From positions 1-21,371 of the forward strand of contig VFKS01000106.1 in NCBI GenBank assembly GCA_009885425.1: 21,371 bases of DNA. Direction: 5' to 3'. The stretch comes from Novosphingobium sp. Lineage in GTDB: Bacteria > Pseudomonadota > Alphaproteobacteria > Sphingomonadales > Sphingomonadaceae. Positions within the stretch are counted from its first letter, which is position 1. Each line of letters opens with the position of its first letter. The position numbers were made by a program, and so were the translations under genes. The notes beneath the pieces are model-generated. The model did no database searches, was not told the DNA's origin, and worked only from the letters and a program-made list of their open reading frames with translations. Positions 21,281 to 21,371 of this stretch are shown here, in pieces.

Positions 21281-21371
21281 CCACTTCAACCGCTACGCCG
21301 AGCGGCAGGCACGGCACACCAACCGCGCTGCGGGCGTGCTTTCCGGCATCGCCAAACACCTGCGCCATCAG
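21252..21371 (-). CDS. RidA family protein (YjgF/YER057c/UK114), C-terminal fragment at window edge
   Basis: Only the last 39 codons are inside the window. The sequence AGKHARSAVGVPCLPLGVAVEV followed by a short tail matches the C-terminal signature of RidA-type proteins, including the Arg in HARSAVGV that binds the substrate carboxylate in active family members. RidA hydrolyses reactive enamines and imines formed by PLP enzymes such as threonine dehydratase. The reading frame runs to the right edge, with a TGA stop at 21252. It overlaps the start of the phosphodiesterase gene by 29 bp and is probably the first visible gene of a ridA - phosphodiesterase - FemAB-like operon. Which RidA subgroup it belongs to cannot be decided from this fragment. 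Confidence 0.85.
   Translation of the reverse strand: MMAQVFGDAGKHARSAVGVPCLPLGVAVEVDAIVAVRSA

Noticed and set aside
1..21371. Search for tRNA/rRNA genes, CRISPR repeats, transposases, integrases, toxin-antitoxin pairs and phage genes
   Set aside because: Reading both strands gave no tRNA-like cloverleaf, no regularly spaced repeats and no mobile-element or defence protein; composition is even across the window.

Overview
The window is GC-rich, gene-dense chromosomal DNA. The protein content points to an alphaproteobacterium of the order Sphingomonadales (Sphingomonas/Novosphingobium/Erythrobacter relatives). The basis is a CtrA master cell-cycle regulator with a C-terminal Ala-Ala tail, an NrnC-type short DEDDy exonuclease followed by lptC-lptA, a DksA that has lost three of its four zinc-finger cysteines, and a ridA - glycerophosphodiesterase - FemAB-like gene string. 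This placement is inference from gene content; no rRNA or tRNA gene is visible. I see no prophage, insertion sequence, CRISPR array or integron. No stretch longer than about 300 bases lacks a gene.

Left part (1-6.4 kb): a fatty acid desaturase gene running off the left edge and ung (uracil-DNA glycosylase) lie on the minus strand. Divergent from ung is a plus-strand run nrnC - lptC - lptA - nucleotidyltransferase-fold gene - WcaI-like glycosyltransferase, with gaps of 14 nt or less or overlaps. LptC and LptA carry lipopolysaccharide to the outer membrane. The usual next gene, the ATPase lptB, is absent here, and two envelope-polysaccharide-type genes occupy its place.

Middle (6.2-14.9 kb): mutS (minus) is followed by a small membrane-protein ORF. 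Divergent from mutS is maeB, a malic enzyme with a phosphotransacetylase-like C-terminal half. Convergent with maeB is a minus-strand pair encoding a TauE/SafE permease and an Amj-type lipid II flippase. A plus-strand HpcH/HpaI (CitE-like) lyase gene then overlaps convergent trmB (tRNA m7G46 methyltransferase).

Right part (14.9-21.4 kb): ctrA has a strong intrinsic terminator and a leader containing a near-consensus CtrA box and two GANTC (CcrM-type) sites. Upstream on the same strand lie a DUF4112 membrane protein gene, an orphan peptide-type solute-binding lipoprotein gene, a PilZ gene and dksA. Divergent from dksA is a small Sel1-repeat gene with a CtrA-like box in front of it. The minus-strand run ridA (partial) - glycerophosphodiester phosphodiesterase - FemAB-like acyltransferase, with overlapping junctions, closes the window.

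Overall this is mostly core genome: DNA repair, envelope biogenesis, central carbon metabolism and cell-cycle or stress regulation. I did not find a convincing undescribed multi-gene system. The most interesting points are the lptCA operon that continues into polysaccharide genes, the Amj homologue in a Gram-negative, and the cell-cycle control signals at ctrA and at the Sel1 gene.
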